64,000 bases of DNA from Astrothelium macrocarpum (Eukaryota > Ascomycota > Dothideomycetes > Trypetheliales > Trypetheliaceae), in NCBI GenBank assembly GCA_021030915.1, contig JAGEMR010000063.1, forward strand, positions 62,001 through 126,000. The letters run 5' to 3'. The notes beneath the pieces were generated by a model. The model was not told the origin of the DNA and searched no databases. It was given only the letters and a program-made list of their open reading frames with translations. Below, in pieces: positions 36,249 to 47,912 of the stretch. A program made the translations under genes and the position numbers. The stretch's first letter is position 1; the number at the start of each line of letters is the position of its first letter.

Positions 36249-37837
36249 CTACACCTTTTGCCAAATCCATTCCATCGCGTTTACAATTTCCGCGCTCCTG
36301 GTAATTGGTACCTCATGTCCAGCTTGGAGTTCCAAAAACTCTACATTCTGCTCCCCAATCGCCTTGCTACCGTCCTCCCTCAACTCCTCTGCTACAATGA
36401 TCGAGTCTGTCTTTCCTAACACTACTAAAACTTTACTCTCTAATCCCGGGTTTGCCCCGTGACCACCTCCACCTTCTTCTAACGGCTCTTTCACTCCCTC
36501 TCGCGCACCATTTAGTCGCGATCCGATCGTGCGCCAAACCTCGTGCTGTCCGTAGATGGGACAGTGCCGGATACAACTGATAAAGGCAGTGAGAAATCCC
36601 TGATGATGAGTTACTTGCCAGGAGACGGCGGCGGCGACTGAAATGGTAGGACGGTCGGGGAACAGTATGGCGTTGTCAAAAGAGGAGTTAGCCGGTGGGG
36701 TGGAGTGCGAGGCGCTGGAGGGATGGATGGTGGACGAAGGTTTGGTATTGGCGACTTCCGCGACAATGGGCGCTATAGGAGAAGATGTTTTTACGTCGTT
36801 AGTAAGGGTAGAAGCTGACTTCTTGGGAGAAACAGCCGTGGCTCCGGTGGGTCCTCCTTTCAGTCGGTTTGCCACAATACGTTCTATCCAGCTTTCGGGA
36901 ATCAGGCCACCGTAGCTTGAATATAGCAGTCTGCTTTTCCAACTGACGTGTTTCTCCCGAATCAGGCCCGCGGGGGCGATAAGAACGAGGTTTGTAATGA
37001 GATGCGGAAAGGTAGCAGTAAAATAGGTGGCAATGCAGCCGCCTAGAGAATAGCCAACAAGAGTAAAACCCTGGCGGCCGTTGCGCATCGTAGAGTCCCC
37101 GGTCCAAGAAAGGGGAGACGACGCAATGGCAAGAAAGATCTGTGAGGTATAGAGACGAATGTCATGTGGCAGACGAGTAGGACATGATGAATAGCCACGA
37201 CCGAATAAATCTGATGTCTGTCAACAGTTACGATATCCAAGTCGCGAAAAAGTTTAAATGATTGGGATCTGGAACAAAAGGGCCCCAAAGGCAAAGACAG
37301 TCATCGTGCTCTCAAGATATACAGGTGTTGAACGGGACTGTCTCAAAATCGGTTTGGACCGGTACTTCAGCTTGAATCCCATGACTTTACTCCAATCTCA
37401 ATTCATGGTATTTGGAAACAAAAAGAGAAAGTCAGACACCCACCGAAAAGCATTACTCGGCATCCTCGCTTTGCCAACTTGTCCGCTACTCCAGCTAAGC
37501 TGATGCATGGTGTACTTATCCCATGTATGAGCAACACCTTTCTCCCATCCTCTGGGCCCCATTCGTAGACTCTAATGCTACCGTATGGCGTTTCTACATC
37601 TCGGGCACCAGGAAACACATCTGGAGGATATGGCAAATCCTGGGCCTCAGCCTTGGAGAGCTTGGGAAGAAGGGTCGTCCGAGGCGAAGGAAGACTTTGG
37701 GGCAAATTGCTTGCTGGAGATGTGGAAATAGCTTTGTAAAGACAATAGAGAGAGTAAGTTGATGCTGCGGCTAATCCAACAGCCGAGCTAAGGAGCATCG
37801 CGTTGCGTCGATCTGGAGAAGCCAGAGAAGAAAGCAT
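36249..37837 (-). CDS. membrane-anchored alpha/beta hydrolase
   Basis: Exons are 37837-37444 and 37210-36249, giving 451 aa; the 233-nt intron has GTGGGT and CATCAG and joins to give DLFGRGYSS, a core alpha/beta-hydrolase motif. An N-terminal hydrophobic segment (LLSSAVGLAAASTYSLYCLY) suggests a signal anchor. The fold shows KVLLIHGIS (oxyanion strand), the nucleophile elbow GYSLGG, a late acidic residue in LGKTDSII and a final His in LQAGHEVPI. A low-complexity Ser/Thr/Pro insert of about 60 residues sits in the lid region. The substrate is unknown. The family is often described as a hydrolase or serine peptidase without a defined role. Confidence 0.88.
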
Positions 37838-39045
37838 GTTGTCTTCTGGCTATAGGCTGTACTCTACTGTTTGAGCGCTGCCACAGTATCATCTATGCGT
37901 TAGTGCATCGCGTTTAGAGGTAATAGAAATCTTAAACGATACAAAGCTCGTAATCTGGTTATGATCTATGAGACAAACCTCGGCAAAGACTCGGGAAGGC
38001 AACGCCTTCAATGAGTTTAATCCGAAAACGTTACCGTAGAATGTCTAGAACATTTTCAAGTACAGCATAGAAACAACCTTTATTACAGAATGAAAACATG
38101 AGGGTTGCCAAGAATTTGACGACGAGCCTCTCGACAAGCCATTTTTGCCTTGCCGAGATTGTACTCTCACTAGGAGCCCGTTACGACAATCTTCATCTTG
38201 CATATTAATCTACGTTGCTAGCTAGACTGTGCCTTGATAGCTAGGTACGATCAAAGTCTTTCGGCTTGGAAAATCATCATTTCTCGTTCCCTGCTTCCCG
38301 GCTTGCACACAGCGAGCTGCCTGATCTGGCTAGCCTACTCCCTGGTATCATGGCTCAGCCCCCAGAGGTTGATCGACTTCAACACCGGAATCGCTTCGGA
38401 AAATAAAGATTATTCATTGGAAAAAGTTCGATATTGTCAGCATGGCAATGTTTGACACCTGTCAAGGATGCTCGTCAACATGTTTGAATATACCTATCAT
38501 CTGGAGCGACGACAGCAATGAAGGGCCAATTTACTGAACGAGTTTTCATTAGCGTTCAGCTGCACACCAAACTTGGTTAGATTCCACAACAGCTCTACCC
38601 TGCAGCTCCCCATCTATCACCTTCCACATTTCCATCTCTTGCAAAGACTCCGCACATCTGGTCATGATGTAAGATTCCGCACCCCGCTAGTTATCTCTGT
38701 CAGAACTACCTGGCCCGTGTCGATTGGCCGCGTCTGACACGCGGGGTGAGCCTTGCGGGGATGCTTCCACGCGACGGCAATGCCAGTGTGAGCTACGATG
38801 GACATTGTGGGACCTTGCAAGCTCAGCCAAATCAGCAGCTTTCGTCGATGAGGAAGCTGGTCGAGATTTTCAGGCCCTCGATGCCGTCGTGCGTTCCTGC
38901 GCCTTATCGGAGGAGCTAGCATAATGGAATAAAGTGTAGCTATGTCTTTTAAAGGTAAGGAAATTGTTCCTCCATCGACCATTCTCCTCCATCGCCTTCA
39001 GTCTCCTGATCTACGTCCTTAATCTCTGGTGACTTCTCCGTTGCG
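37838..39045. other. intergenic, no gene seen
   Basis: Divergent upstream regions of the hydrolase and the amidase. Frames at 38234-38455 and 38662-38982 lack support. Confidence 0.55.
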
Positions 39046-40921
39046 ATGTATTTCCTATTCTATACTGTGCTTTGCGCGCTTTTCAGCAATCTGGTAGTTG
39101 CGAAAAGCATAATACCTAAACATGTCTCACGCTCAGCCCTTCCCAAGAGACAAACAGCAAGTAAGTGGCTCAGCAATCCGTGCTTGTATCAAGCTAAGTA
39201 GCTTCCAGTCAAGGGTCAGCAATTCCCAAGTCTAATCGACGTGACAACGGAGGACATTGTCTCGGGGCTTGAGCAGGGACTGTTCACGAGTGTTGACCTT
39301 ACAACTGTACGCCTTCTTTACATAAATCCGAAATAAGAGATGGCATTGACAGCAGTAGGCATACATTGAGCGAATCAAGGAAGTCAACGATACACTTCAC
39401 ATGGTTACGGAGCTCAATCCCGACGCGCTTGCAATAGCCGCGCAGGCCGATGCGAGGAGGGCAAATGGCTCTGTTATTGGGTGCGCTTTGTTTGTGTTAT
39501 TTTGACTGCCGTGCTGATTTAAGCCAGTCCTTTGGATGGTATTCCAATCTTAATCAAGAACAATATTGCAACCGACGACCAGATGAATAATACGGGTAAG
39601 ACTTATGAACCGATTTCTAGGCTTCTCCGCTGACAAAACAACAGCCGGATCTTATGCCTTGCTCGGCGCCAAAGTTCCGAGTGATTCGACTATCGCGGCG
39701 AAACTTCGGAAAGCAGGTGTTGTTATTCTGGGTAAAAGCAATCTTAGTCAATGGGCAAATTATAGATCTGACAATTCAACCAATGGATGGTCTGCGTATG
39801 GTGGTCAAACCTTTGCAGCTTATTATCCCCTCCAAGATCCGAGCGGCAGCTCTAGTGGCAGCGGTGTCAGTTCCTCTATCGGCCTCGCACTGGCGGCTTT
39901 GGGCTCAGAGACCTCTGGGTCGATCTTGTCACCATCAGATGTGAACAATTTGGTGGGTATCAAGCCTACTGTCGGTTTGACTTCGCGATATCTCGTCATC
40001 CCAATCAGCGAGCATCAAGATACCGTGGGACCCATGGCTCGGACAGTCAAGGACGCAGCATATCTCTTGCAGGCAATCGCAGGACCAGATCCAAAGGACA
40101 ACTATACATCTGCCATCCCAAACAATGGCAGCGTCCCAGACTATGTTGCAGCTTGCAACATTTCGGCTCTTGAAGGTGCTCGTATTGGTATTGCACGCAA
40201 TGTCATCGACTTGTCTTCTGACAATAGCACGCCACCTGTTCTCGCTGCTTTTGACGCTGCTGTTCAAGTGATTCGTGACGCCGGCGCTACTGTTATTGAT
40301 AACACGAACTTCACTGCTTATGAACAATGGCTTTCTGACAATAATGAAACATTGGTTCTCAACGCAGATTTCCTTGTGGACTTGGCCAAATATTTCAGTG
40401 AGCTCACGTTTAACCCGAACAATATCCACAATTTGGCCGAGCTCACTAATTACACCCACGCCAATCCGCTCGAGGATTGGCCTGATCGAGATACTGCTGT
40501 TTGGGATGGTGCGTTGCAACAAGGCTGGAACAATACGGATCCACGATTCTGGCCTGCCTATCAGGCCGATCTGTTTTACGGTGGCGAAGGTGGTATCCTT
40601 GGTGCGCTAGAACGTAATAATCTTGACGCCATTCTACTTCCAACCCAATTCAGTCCCGGCATTCCCGCGTTGGTCGGTTCTCCTGTCGTCACAGTACCAA
40701 TGGGGTTCTACCCTGCCAACGAGACCGTTGTGCTTAACCAGCGTGGTACCCTGGTCGAGACAGGGCCGCAGATTCCATTTGGACTGTCTTTCATGGGAGC
40801 CAAATTCAGTGAGGCACAGCTTATCGGGCTTGCTTACGCGTACGAACAGCGGACAATGATCAGGAACCAAGAGCAGCCATACTTGGTTCCGAACATTGAG
40901 CTTGGAGACGTTGTGCAATGA
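39046..40921 (+). CDS. secreted amidase (amidase-signature family)
   Basis: Exons are 39046-39160, 39209-39306, 39359-39480, 39528-39595 and 39645-40921, giving 559 aa; four introns of 47-52 nt all restore frame. A signal peptide is present (FLFYTVLCALFSNLVVAKS). The signature Ser-cisSer-Lys centre is visible: Lys in PILIKNN and the Gly/Ser loop DPSGSSSGSG followed by GSETSGSI. Many N-glycosylation sequons support secretion. Such enzymes hydrolyse amides to carboxylate and ammonia; the substrate cannot be inferred. The C-terminal GSPVVTVPMGF and PFGLSFMG are typical of fungal members. Confidence 0.93.
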
Positions 40922-41422
40922 CTAGAGCCGCCTGTATGCCCCGCGCCGAGAAAGAAGTCCTGGGCAGAAGAAGATGTAGAGGCCATTTTGAAAAGCAATC
41001 AAAAGCAGAAAAGGAGACGGAAGATTTGGCGGCCAGTTCAAGAGACGTAGATTTCGTGCCGTAGAATATTAATGGCAATAATCGATCGATGTGTTTCGGT
41101 ACGCTGGTATATCAATTAATAATAGCTCTACATCAACCCAAACAGGGTTTCACAGTCCCTGCAAATGCATAAAATGACTATGGCTTGACGGCACGTAAAT
41201 TCGTTATTGGATGTGAAACGTTCTAAACGTGGATGTTGATTGCTTTTCGGACGGGAAATGAGCTATCCAGATGCACGCGGCCGTTTACTTGCTAAAGCAA
41301 AGAAATGATGGTGGGTGCTTGGAAGGTCATGCTGAGAACAATGGACTGGTCAAGTTTTGCAATCAGATGTATTCTCGAGCCGTTGATTGGCTGCTTTTCT
41401 GCCCGACCGAGCGCCCGTAGCA
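40922..41422. other. intergenic, no gene seen
   Basis: 3' flank of the amidase gene, AT-leaning, up to the hAT-like MITE. No supported frame. Confidence 0.55.
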
Positions 41423-41430
41423 CTCCGCCC

Positions 41431-41691
41431 TCCACGTCTGACCAATTCTGAGCCGAAATTGACCCGGGCCATCCCCCACCAAATTAGCACTTCTTGAAGC
41501 CAGAATTCGCTTTTATCTCATTCAAATAGGATATCTTGTCTGCTGCTGCCCTTAAGTTAGTATTGGCTCATTTAGCTATTAGCTTTATAGATTTAATAGA
41601 GATGTTTACGCTAAATTATAGCTTTGGTAGCTACTAATTTGGTGGTGTTGGCCCGTGTGTCAGTTTCGGCTCGGAATTGGTCAGACGTGGA
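41431..41691. mobile_element. hAT-like MITE, 261 bp
   Basis: Terminal inverted repeats of about 40 bp: left TCCACGTCTGACCAATTCTG, right ending GAATTGGTCAGACGTGGA. Flanks are CTCCGCCC (41423-41430) and GTCCGCCC (41692-41699), an 8-bp duplication with one mismatch, the size expected for hAT transposons. The core is AT-rich without coding capacity. Confidence 0.75.
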
Positions 41692-41987
41692 GTCCGCCCC
41701 TTGAGTAGCGCTTGTGCCATTTGTTATGAAAGTGCCGTGTCCAAGTAGCATCACTGTTGGACCTCGACTTTGGCCTCAGTTCTGCCATCCTCCCGCATTC
41801 AGCAGCGACGCTACGTATGAGAGCAATCTCTCGTGAACTGGATGGCGACTGTGCGCCTTGATCCATCAATCTTTCGGGAATACCACTCAATCAACATTTG
41901 TACATTAATCACCTGTTCAGTTGAGCGATAATCCGACGTGTTGAGTGACTGCTTGCGCTCAGAATGGCACAAATACGAACCTGGCGA

Positions 41988-42216
41988 CACCAGTGGCTGC
42001 AATAAGAAATGTCATCCGCGACCGCGATACATATCATCACCGCAGGCTTCATAGGGAGAGCCCTATACAATTCTAAGGTATTGGAGCCTATCATCAATTC
42101 AATAAGAAATATCTCCTAGGATTTTCTCGATTATCATTGCTGAGGGCCTCCCTATGAGGTGTGACAATCATATCTTTCACGGTTGCGGATGACATTTCTT
42201 ATTGCAGCCACTGGTG
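41988..42216. mobile_element. MITE copy B (five-copy family), 229 bp
   Basis: Left end CACCAGTGGCTGCAATAAGA, right end CTTATTGCAGCCACTGGTG, flanked by exact 4-bp duplications GCGA (41984-41987 and 42217-42220). The core is of the B/C/D type, with GAGGGCCTCCC near the inner end of the right arm. Confidence 0.9.
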
Positions 42217-42603
42217 GCGAGTCCGTTTTAGATGAGCCAGCAAATTGCTCGCTCTGCTTGCTGATTCGGAGCTGTCAGACTGCAAACATGATGCACATCA
42301 ATTCCAAGTCGTGTCATGCATGGCCAAGTAAAGATTGAGAAGGTTTGCCCGTACCTGTGTTGTAGGTGAGAAGATTCTATCAAGTATTGTCGAAGATTTG
42401 CTTTAAATATCATTAGCTCATCAAGTCGAAACATCTCAAAATAGGAGTAATTTGGTAATGACAGTGCTAAATAAGCTACACAAATATCTCTACTTCTTTA
42501 ACGCCAGCCACAGCAAGAGCCTCGATCATCCACAAGCCAACGGCGACAATAAGCATGTTCACATGTTAACCACGTCTGTGTCAGAGAGCGCAACCGTCAG
42601 ATC

Positions 42604-43859
42604 CTACTTTGGTGTTCCGCAGGTACAGTCCTTCGAGATTGATAGCTTGCCATTATCGCTTCGAAAGTATACGGCGGATTGCTCGTGTGGTCCTTCAGAC
42701 AAGAACCTTTGCATGGGGCTCATCCCATCTCCACTTTGGCGATTATTTCTTGTAAAACTAAGAATCGGGCCGTGGTACGGACAAGTTGTCGACGGCATGG
42801 ACTGAATGCCTTGAGCGTTTCCTTCGACAGAGCCACCTGTGGTCGCACTATTGGACATGTCGAAGTTCTGGCCACCCTCGATGCTTGAATAAAATCGGCA
42901 AGCTTTTCCAGACGAGTGTTGAGAATCGTGCGAAGTCTGGCTTGGGGTTGGCTGGACAGATGTCAGCTCTGTTCGGTGCAAGAAAGTTTAATAAGCGAGG
43001 TTGCCCTTACGGTTTCGATGATGTTGGTACCTCGACAAGACTTGTACAAGACAGATTTTCACTCAATGGAAAGGGTGTACAAGTGATGACAGCAAGTCGC
43101 ATGTCTACTGGAACCCGCTCTTATAGTTGGAGACCTGGGGCAAGTAAGAGCACGGTTCCAAAAGAAACACCAAGCAGCTGCCAAGTACGGCTCATGATTT
43201 CACGTCGGAATGATGAAGCAATCTTTGCCTATTCAGTCAGACCGACTCAGTCAGTTATTTTCTGTCGCGCAGCGCATGAGGCTGCCTCTTCGGATAGAGA
43301 TGGACTGCCTACTGGGCCCACCGCCCACTTACACACATTGCACCATAATTGGGGTTATCTCCAGTTACTAGCCAAGCCGATGTTTGGGTCTCTGATACAA
43401 TTGGTGGTTCTACTTTTGCACTCTTCAAAATTCGAGGGCCGGACGTCATTCCTGGGTGTGCGGCCTGCTCACCTCACATAACCGTCTCAAACGCCTTGGC
43501 GTGCTGGCTAAAGCATGGGGTCTGTCCAAATGGCCAGATGACTTGTCACATAGCTTCCATTGGCTCTTCTACTTTTGGTAAACAGGGTCAATGGTGCAAA
43601 ATGTTGGAAGAGGCAGTTCAAGTTCTGCAGGTGGACGGCAGCTAAAGATGATTCGTTTTGAGCTTCGCAACCCTTGAACAGACTTGCACGTAGAATATCC
43701 CGCAAAATTGAATTCGGTATGGCCGGAAAGATCGCCATGATCCTTGCAACGTCTTCATTGGCTGGTCTACCTTTGCAAGTCTTGGCATCGGTCGCGCCCA
43801 GGCCAATAGGCAATTCCAGGCAACATGCAACCACTTTGCCCGACTTTCGCATCGGAATG
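42604..43859 (-). pseudogene. possible minus-strand gene, structure unresolved, perhaps decayed
   Basis: Three open stretches on the minus strand look coding: 43859 downward (MRKSGKVVACCLELP, then VARIMAIFPAIPNSILRD), about 43457-43330 (LKSAKVEPPIVSETQTSAWL, ending at a GTAAGT donor) and 42981-42604 (Ser/Gly/Asn-rich, ending KDCTCGTPK). I could not join them with good splice sites across the whole interval. A downstream piece (TCEHAYCRRW near 42550) has Cys/His spacing like a zinc-binding end. The gene could be real with unusual introns, or broken. Plus-strand frames over the same interval (42786-43481) are probably shadows. Confidence 0.25.
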
Positions 43860-44151
43860 TGATTGGCGAGTCTACTTTTGTCTTCGCGGGCTAACCCCAC
43901 GGACCGGCACGACTGGAATTGCTTGAGCAACTAAGAGGACCTGCTAGCGTGCTAGCCTTGCTACAGGAGCGTGCTTATATACACTTCTCAATCATGCACA
44001 TATCCTACGAATTCTCACTTCAACGAAGTCTTCCAACACCATATTTGAAGATTTATTAAGTCCAGCATAGACCCTCCTCACTGCCATATTCTTAACAACC
44101 TTCGTTGCAACTGACTTGTCGACTTCGTTAACAGAGTTACTAATAGTCGAC

Positions 44152-46857
44152 ATGAATGACATAAGCCTCTCCATCGAGCCGCACAAATTAGTCAGTGTAC
44201 CATTTCAGAAGAAATGGGATATTCTGAAACCTGATTTTGAGCGGCTCTACCTGGATGAGCAATGGGCCTTGAAGGACGTGAAAGATGTGATGAAGACGCG
44301 TCTGGGCTTCGATGCTGAGTAAGTAGCCAAGGAGAAGGTCCAAAGCGAGATGGAATATTCTATCTTTCGGAATAACAAGTTCTCTAGCGAAGCTCAGTAC
44401 AAATATCAATTCCTCAGGAAATGGGGCTGGAAGAAAAATATACCTGCGGCCAAAAAGCAGCTCATTGTAGAACAGGGTCAGAAAAGAGCTGTACTCGGCA
44501 AATCAACTGCTGCGACTTACAAAGGAAAACGTGTGAATCCAGAGAAGCTGCGACGTCATGTCAAAGCTATGCATAGGAAGTCAAACATGCTGTTAGCCGC
44601 GACTGAAGGTAGGGCGGGCAATCAAGAAAACGAGGATAACTATCTTGCTCTCGGCACTCTTCTACCACATGACAATATGATGTGGGTCTCTTCGTATTCA
44701 CCTGTCTATCTCTACTCTACTGACATGTATGATAGATTTTTGAAATGGAACCTACCCTACCCAAACACCGGATCACATGTTGCTTGGGCTTCGAACCATT
44801 CTTCTCCTCGTTTGGAGACGGTATCGAGCCCGAGTGATGTGGTTGTATATACTCCACCAGCGAGCAACGCCGCATCTCCGAATGACCCTCCGTCGCAATT
44901 GACTGCTTGTTTGAATCAGGGCCAGGCTGTCGAAAGAGCTAATCTATTTGTTCGCGGGAATTACAATGACCTGATAAGCGACATGAGCAAGACCGATAGA
45001 AGGTCGGTAGCTCCGAAGGAGACTGAGGTTCTAAACTGGATAGAGACTGACATATCGATTTCTAGGCTCGCCATAAACTGCTTATATCAGTTCTGGTATT
45101 TTGCCTTCAAGACGGCAAAGCACTGGGGTAAAGGTCCTCCAGTCCAGACTGCGGACATACTCAATCTTAATAAAGCGCAGCAGCTCGCTCTAGGTCTATC
45201 GTCAGTGGGAGGCTATACTTGGGAAATGTCCCGCGCTAAGGGAGTTACTCCGCATCAACCGAGACCTTCCAAAATCTGTTACTGGAGTACTCATTTAGAC
45301 AAAAGGGAATTTGAGCTCATTAACGGAGACGCTGAAATCGAGTGGCCGAAAGAGCTTATGAATCCACCATATGAAGAACGTCTTGTGCAAAGTCTAGAAT
45401 CCAATGTTTTCACCGACTTTAAGCCAAACACGCTTTCTTTGCCAACGCAGCGTATAGCTCAAGCTGCGCGATCCTCACCAGAAGACATGATGCGAGAGTC
45501 ATTGGGATTCGCTATAATTAGCGGTAACCATCGACTCCTACATACACTACTGCGCAAGATGAAGAGGGACGAAGTCGATGTATCAGTCGTTCACCCGCTT
45601 CATATGGCGGCAACCCATCTGAATGGCGCCAGAGGCTGCTGTAAAATATTTTCGCGAGTCTGTCGCAGGTTACCATTGAGCCAAAATCGCGTTGATGAGA
45701 AGGGCCATACTGTCATCGATAGTCTCATGATGACAATTCTGAAGGCCCACACCAATTGTTCACCAGCAGATGTCGATGACACGCTCAAAGAGGACAAGCG
45801 CTTCGTTGGTGAGGAAATGGATATTTGTGGGCGATGGGAAGCAGACTCAGATTGCTATCGGGCACTTATATGTCGTGGCAATGTTCGAGTTCCCTTTTCC
45901 TGGAAACACAAGTTCTGCCATACCTCAGCACAAGCCATTGTCCACTGCCTGCAAAATTTTTGGTACGCGGATGCATTGGCCTGGTACGAACAAAGTGGCC
46001 TCTTTTTGAGGTACTGCTCTTGCTGTGGGATGAAATTGCAATTGTTGCCTCTTCATACTCTTATCTGCGTTGCAAGACTTATCACGAAAACAGGATGCGA
46101 GGATGAAGATCTTTTCGGAGTTGTTGCATGTCTGCTCTGTTTTTTGAGCCTGGGTGCCTCTCCTATCGAGCCAGCACATCTTTCTCCAGGCGCGCTCTTG
46201 GATTTGGACCAACCAAGTGGCTGCACTCATGTGGACATGAGACCTTCTGAGCTTGCCGTATTAATGCAACGCGAACTAGCGCCTTCTTGTTCGTCACATC
46301 TTCAAACGGGCTGGCAAATAATTTGCTATCTTCTTGAACGATCAGAGAGGGCGTGCCTATTACGACAGCCATACAGCCGAAATTTTACAAACAGCGGTCG
46401 ATTTACAAGGCATGAGAAAGAGGGTCTGGTTTCAGATGGCGTGCTGGATCCTGATATCTTTCAGTACCATCATGGCTATCACATCGGCTGCTCATTGCGC
46501 TGCACAAGACCATTCGGGGAGGACAGATATCTTGGGCATATATGGGCAGCAATTCAGACGGAAATATTGAACTATCGACGTCTCAAGGTTGGGGATGCTT
46601 GGGTCTCAAGGAATTTTGACATGACAACCCTCCTACAGAATCTCCGTAATACTGAAGCGCTACACATTGGTCTTTTCAAGGACAAAATGATCAAGCCACA
46701 CTGTGTTTGTGGCAATTTCCCAGACAACAGAAGTCCTCGTCTCAATTTACGGAAGCATGTCTCCAAATATGACTTCGCAAATTTTGCCGATCGGCGAAGC
46801 AAGTGGCTAATCAAAACTCGAGGACTTGATGATCACTGGCTAGATCAAAGGGACTAG
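44152..46857 (+). CDS. Clr5-domain protein
   Basis: Exons are 44152-44318 and 44388-46857, giving 878 aa. The intron (44319-44387) has GTAAGT, ATAAC and TCTCTAG, and its removal completes the Clr5 domain: KKWDILKPDFERLYLDEQWA and LKDVKDVMKTRLGFDA, then YKYQFLRKWGWKKN. Clr5 domains occur at the N-terminus of fungal proteins, named after an S. pombe silencing factor. The middle is a linker, and from about residue 430 an ankyrin-like helical stretch appears (GFAIISGNHRLLHTLL, HPLHMAATHLN), followed by MDICGRWEADSDCYRALI and PFSWKHKFCHTSAQAI, which recur in this family. Function is unknown; transcription or chromatin is likely. MITE copy C starts 48 bp after the stop. Confidence 0.85.
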
Positions 46858-46904
46858 TTTCAAGGCCTCTCAATAGAGAGATGACTGCTTGAAGTAGTCG
46901 GCTC

Positions 46905-47142
46905 CACCAGTGAATGCAATAAGAAATGTCACCCGCTAAAGCTATCATTCGCCATAGACTTCGTCGGGAGAACCCCATATCATTCTTGACAATTACAAAC
47001 TGTGACCAATTCATCAATAATTTACTAAGAAAAAAATTCTGAGATGTTCTCTTCTATTCTTCTCGGGGGCCTCCCGACGAGGTCTGCGGTGAATGATATC
47101 TTTCGCAATCGCGGGTGACATTTCTTGTTGCACCCACTGGTG
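46905..47142. mobile_element. MITE copy C (five-copy family), 238 bp
   Basis: Left end CACCAGTGAATGCAATAAGA, right end CTTGTTGCACCCACTGGTG, with exact 4-bp duplications GCTC (46901-46904 and 47143-47146). The right arm holds GGGGGCCTCCCGACGAGG, pairing with the left-arm CTTCGTCGGGAGAACCCC. Confidence 0.9.
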
Positions 47143-47146
47143 GCTC

Positions 47147-47912
47147 CAACCGTCGTGAGCTTAAGGTGAACTCGGACGAGATAGTCGAGGTATCAAATAT
47201 GAAGAAAGTTCAACGAAGAAGCCATTGCGGAGGTTTAGTATTTGCTGGTCATTGAAACGGTTGAAATTCTGAAAGGAGGTCTACAACTTTTCAAGATTGT
47301 GAGATCCGGATATGAGGGCGAGTGGCTGGAGAAGCCGGATTGCAGGGTAGGGAGGGAGACGTGTCAGGGTATCAATAAATAAGAAGGGTGATGACTCCCA
47401 CTGGATTCTCTTAGCTCGATAGATTGAAAAGCGTACGGAAGCCGTTGAGCGAGTCATGCGTGAGATATGTATAGTATAGATGAGGAGTTCCACATAAGGA
47501 ACAAAGTGGAATCGCGTGCTTAACGCGGATTGGACACACGCGAAGCTGCCCGCCTTGCTCCAACTTGATCCCCACTGCCAATTCATGCCTCACCAGAAAA
47601 GCTGCCATTCTCTGCTCAGCCTCGGTGCATGAATTGTCTCGTTGTGGTGCTGTCCAACTCGTGCCTTCAAACAGCAACTTCACTTTCCTCGTCCTGCACA
47701 TTGTTCCGCGCGCTGTCACCGCTCCGTCTCACGCTGTGCTGATCCACTTTGAGCCTTCCGACCCTTCCAATTCCCACTCACTGCATACCGTCGTCTCCCC
47801 TGCACCATCCTCGACCTTCTTGCTACCTCTCCCAGCTGATTTCGCCTACCTTGAGAGCTCCATCTAGCTTCTCAACGAGCCAGACTGGGGTTTCAGCCCC
47901 ATCCAGCTCAAC
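47147..47912. other. intergenic, no gene seen
   Basis: Presumed promoter and leader of the CAF-1 subunit gene. Short frames have no support. Confidence 0.5.

Noticed and set aside
44116..44151. Upstream start of the Clr5 protein
   Set aside because: The extension would begin at a TTG; the ATG at 44152 is the first proper start.
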